Shown here: positions 5,200 through 6,751 of the stretch, in pieces
Numbering within the stretch: position 1 is the stretch's first letter
Layout of the letters: each line of letters begins with the position of its first letter
NCBI GenBank assembly: GCA_964619785.1
Contig: CAZUGH010000085.1
Span: 1-6,751 of the forward strand
DNA length: 6,751 nt
Direction: 5' to 3'
From: CAZUGH01 sp964619785
GTDB taxonomy: Bacteria; Bacillota; Clostridia; Lachnospirales; Lachnospiraceae
Position numbers and translations under genes: made by a program
Notes under the pieces: model-generated
Told to the model about the DNA's origin: nothing
The model's database searches: none
The model's input: only the letters and a program-made list of their open reading frames with translations

Positions 5200-5862
5200 T
5201 TAAGCTAGAAGCGTAAATCTGTTTTTTTCAAAGTCAATAATTCCCTCATCTCGCATTTTACTAAGCGTGTTTGATAAGGCACTACGCTCTACTGAGAGAT
5301 AGTCTGCGAGTTCTTGTCGATTAAACGGAATAGCAAAATGGTTGCTTCCTTCAGACAATGCGTTTTCCGACAAGTAGGACATAACCTTTTCACGCACAGT
5401 TTTCTTTGTGATATGCTGTATTTTTTGAGTTAACATAATGTTCTTGTTCGAAACTATCTTTATTAAGTTGAGAATTAACCTAGAGTGGAACATACACGAG
5501 TTAGAGCAAGTAGTCAGAATATGTCTGCAATCAATCAAAAGTATTTTGCAATCACTATGCGCTAATACTGATACAGGCAATACAGAAATCTCAGCTGCAG
5601 AAAAAGCTTCTGCAAAAAGACCTCCAGCTTGTACTGCAGTTAGAATTGAACGATTTCCCCAATAATCTTCTTGTACTACATGAACACTTCCTTCAAGCAC
5701 AAGACCAACGAACTCTGGACGATCTCCAACAGAGAATATAATATTGCCTTTTTTAATAATATTTTCCCTTGCATCTAGACATTTAAGTAACGACTCTATA
5801 TCCTTTTCCGAAATCCCTATAAATAAGGGACATTTCTTAAGGATGCTATAAATATTTTTCAT
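5200..5862 (-). CDS. Crp/Fnr-family transcriptional regulator
   Basis: This 220-residue regulator has an N-terminal cupin-type sensor domain (about 10-125), a dimerisation helix (about 125-150) and a C-terminal winged helix (about 155-218). The recognition helix is near VERSALSNTLSKMR (191-204). The cAMP phosphate-binding signature of Crp is absent (GLFAEAF, then LPVSVLA with no Arg-Ser pair), and there is no N-terminal Cys cluster like that of FNR. Cys residues lie at 11, 28, 105, 112, 119 and 123, with TTCSNSC at the end of the sensor domain. The recognition helix also differs from the FNR E-x2-SR pattern. It is divergent from a ferredoxin gene, the arrangement known for HcpR with frdX/hcp in Clostridia, so control of nitrosative or redox stress genes is plausible but inferred. 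ATG 5862 follows GAGG by about 5 nt. Transcription may continue into the rubredoxin fusion gene. Confidence 0.9.
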   Translation of the reverse strand: MKNIYSILKKCPLFIGISEKDIESLLKCLDARENIIKKGNIIFSVGDRPEFVGLVLEGSVHVVQEDYWGNRSILTAVQAGGLFAEAFSAAEISVLPVSVLAHSDCKILLIDCRHILTTCSNSCMFHSRLILNLIKIVSNKNIMLTQKIQHITKKTVREKVMSYLSENALSEGSNHFAIPFNRQELADYLSVERSALSNTLSKMRDEGIIDFEKNRFTLLA

Positions 5863-5873
5863 TTTTCCTCATT

Positions 5874-5893
5874 TCTGTTGTTTTAACAACAGA
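5874..5893. promoter_or_regulatory. 20-bp palindrome, likely Crp/Fnr-regulator operator
   Basis: TCTGTTGTTTTAACAACAGA is a perfect inverted repeat with 9-bp arms around a TT centre, a typical dimer site for a Crp/Fnr protein. For the ferredoxin gene its centre (5883.5) falls near -41.5 if transcription starts near 5925, the class II activator position. For the regulator's own gene it falls just downstream of the predicted start near 5899, suited to autorepression. Confidence 0.7.
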
Positions 5894-5918
5894 CTTGTTG
5901 ATTTGATTATAGTATAAT
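5890..5918 (+). promoter_or_regulatory. Activator-dependent-type promoter of the ferredoxin gene
   Basis: A perfect -10 TATAAT lies at 5913-5918. The hexamer 17 bp upstream, CAGACT (5890-5895), matches consensus at only 3 of 6 positions. A good -10 with a poor -35 and a palindrome next to it is the usual form of a promoter that needs a class II activator. Confidence 0.6.
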
Positions 5919-5934
5919 GATCACATAAAGTCAA
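5906..5934 (-). promoter_or_regulatory. Promoter of the Crp/Fnr gene
   Basis: On the minus strand there is -35 TTGACT (5934-5929, 5 of 6), a 17-bp spacer and a perfect -10 TATAAT (5911-5906). It is strong by sequence and overlaps the divergent ferredoxin promoter almost entirely. Its -35 lies next to the ribosome binding site of the ferredoxin gene. Confidence 0.8.
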
Positions 5935-5935
5935 G

Positions 5936-5942
5936 AAGGAGG
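5936..5942 (+). promoter_or_regulatory. Strong ribosome binding site of the ferredoxin gene
   Basis: AAGGAGG, a full match to the anti-16S consensus, lies 7 nt before ATG 5950 and fixes the start. Confidence 0.9.
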
Positions 5943-5949
5943 GCAAAAT

Positions 5950-6705
5950 ATGAAACGTAAAATTATAAAAATTGATGAAGAAAAATGTAATGGTTGTGGA
6001 CAGTGTGCCGTGGCTTGTCATGAGGGTGCAATTGGAATGGTAGACGGTAAGGCAAAATTGTTACGTGATGATTATTGTGATGGTCTTGGTGACTGCCTAC
6101 CAGTTTGCCCGACAAATGCAATTTCATTTGAAGAAAGAGAAGCTGCTGCCTATGACGAGGCGGCGGTCAAAGCAAATATCTTAAAAACAGAACAAACCCC
6201 TCCGATTGGTGGTTGCCCTAGCAGTAAAGCTCATCCAATCAAGCACAACGATACTCCATTGCCTTATGGATGTCCGGGAAGCAATTCTAAAACCATTGAG
6301 CGAAAACCCACTACTCCATTGCAACCTATTTATGAGCAGGCAAGTCATTTAAGTCAATGGCCAGTACAAATCAAGCTCGTGCCAATTAATGCTCCCTATT
6401 TTAATGGTGCAAAATTATTGATTGCAGCTGACTGTACGGCATTCGCCTATGGCAATTTTCACGAACATTTTATTAAGGATCATATAACATTAATCGGTTG
6501 TCCTAAATTAGATGAAGGTGATTATTCAGAGAAATTGACAGCAATTCTAAAGGAAAATGATGTCAAGTCTGTTACAGTCGTTCGAATGGAAGTTCCTTGT
6601 TGCGGTGGTATATCAAATGCCACAATAAATGCATTACAGAATAGCGGCAAAATGATTCCATGGCAGATTGTTACTATTTCCACAAATGGAGAAATTATAA
6701 GTTAG
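5950..6705 (+). CDS. Ferredoxin-type 4Fe-4S protein with Cys-rich C-terminal region
   Basis: This 251-residue cytoplasmic protein (no signal peptide or membrane segment) has a two-motif ferredoxin domain at residues 5-62. Motif 1, CNGCGQCAVAC (13-23), is complete. Motif 2, CDGLGDCLPVCP (43-54), has Leu at position 46 where the second Cys of CxxCxxCxxxCP belongs, so one cluster has only three of the usual Cys ligands. A linker carries two repeated GCP-type motifs, GGCPSS (C89) and YGCPGS (C108). The C-terminal region has DC (162), GCP (184) and PCCGG (217-218), further candidate metal or redox Cys. I recognise it as the ferredoxin type linked to the hybrid-cluster protein in Clostridia (frdX-like); the electron-donor role is inferred from that link and from the divergent Crp/Fnr gene. 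The Leu substitution seems usual for this group, so it is not damage. Confidence 0.88.
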   Translation: MKRKIIKIDEEKCNGCGQCAVACHEGAIGMVDGKAKLLRDDYCDGLGDCLPVCPTNAISFEEREAAAYDEAAVKANILKTEQTPPIGGCPSSKAHPIKHNDTPLPYGCPGSNSKTIERKPTTPLQPIYEQASHLSQWPVQIKLVPINAPYFNGAKLLIAADCTAFAYGNFHEHFIKDHITLIGCPKLDEGDYSEKLTAILKENDVKSVTVVRMEVPCCGGISNATINALQNSGKMIPWQIVTISTNGEIIS

Positions 6706-6751
6706 GAGTGTGAAAATTTTGCTTGGCTTGTTAAAAAAGAAGGATATTAAT
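6704..6751 (+). other. Start region of a further gene at the window edge
   Basis: After the ferredoxin stop there are two possible starts. AGGAG (6704-6708) could serve a TTG at 6719, giving 11 open codons (MLGLLKKKDIN). AAGAAGGA (6737-6744) could serve an ATG at the first base beyond the window. The second fits a cotranscribed gene such as hcp, but the sequence shown cannot decide between them or prove any gene. Confidence 0.3.

Overview
The window looks like chromosomal DNA from a low-GC anaerobic Firmicute, most likely class Clostridia and plausibly Lachnospiraceae. The reasons are the strong AAGGAGG-type ribosome binding sites, the tandem feoA-feoA-feoB arrangement with a tiny Cys-rich FeoB-associated protein, a DUF6110-type protein, a rubredoxin/glutamate-synthase-like fusion, and a Crp/Fnr regulator divergent from a ferredoxin of the hcp-linked type. 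The taxonomic placement rests on protein resemblance and is an inference. No tRNA, rRNA, CRISPR array, insertion sequence or phage gene was seen.

Layout from left to right: (1) 1-204, minus: the N-terminal 68 codons of a DUF6110-type small membrane protein, with its own promoter (about 244-274). (2) 302-340: an intrinsic terminator that ends the iron-uptake operon. (3) 347-3522, minus: a five-gene feo operon. In transcription order it is feoA (3522-3310), a second feoA (3275-3054), feoB (2981-798), a 45-residue FeoB-associated Cys-rich protein (782-645) and a 92-residue Fur-like protein (625-347). A near-consensus promoter at 3577-3605 drives it, and a GTTAG/CTAAC palindrome lies on the -10. 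A second copy of that palindrome lies between the second feoA and feoB. (4) 3661-3690: a perfect 12-bp-stem hairpin without a U-tract. (5) 3715-5100, minus: a rubredoxin-FMN glutamate-synthase-like fusion protein. (6) 5200-5862, minus: a Crp/Fnr-family regulator. (7) 5863-5949: a compact divergent regulatory region with face-to-face promoters and a 20-bp palindrome. (8) 5950-6705, plus: a Cys-rich ferredoxin-type protein, with a candidate ribosome binding site for a further gene at the window edge.

The theme is ferrous iron acquisition and iron-sulfur redox stress defence. The feo operon imports Fe(II), and the palindrome resembles DtxR/IdeR-family boxes more than Fur boxes. The Crp/Fnr protein probably controls the divergent ferredoxin, and perhaps an hcp-like gene beyond the edge, from a site centred near -41.5. 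The rubredoxin fusion is an electron-transfer flavoenzyme that may be cotranscribed with the regulator. The families are known; the points most worth attention are the regulatory architecture, the shortened Fur-like protein and the unexplained hairpin.
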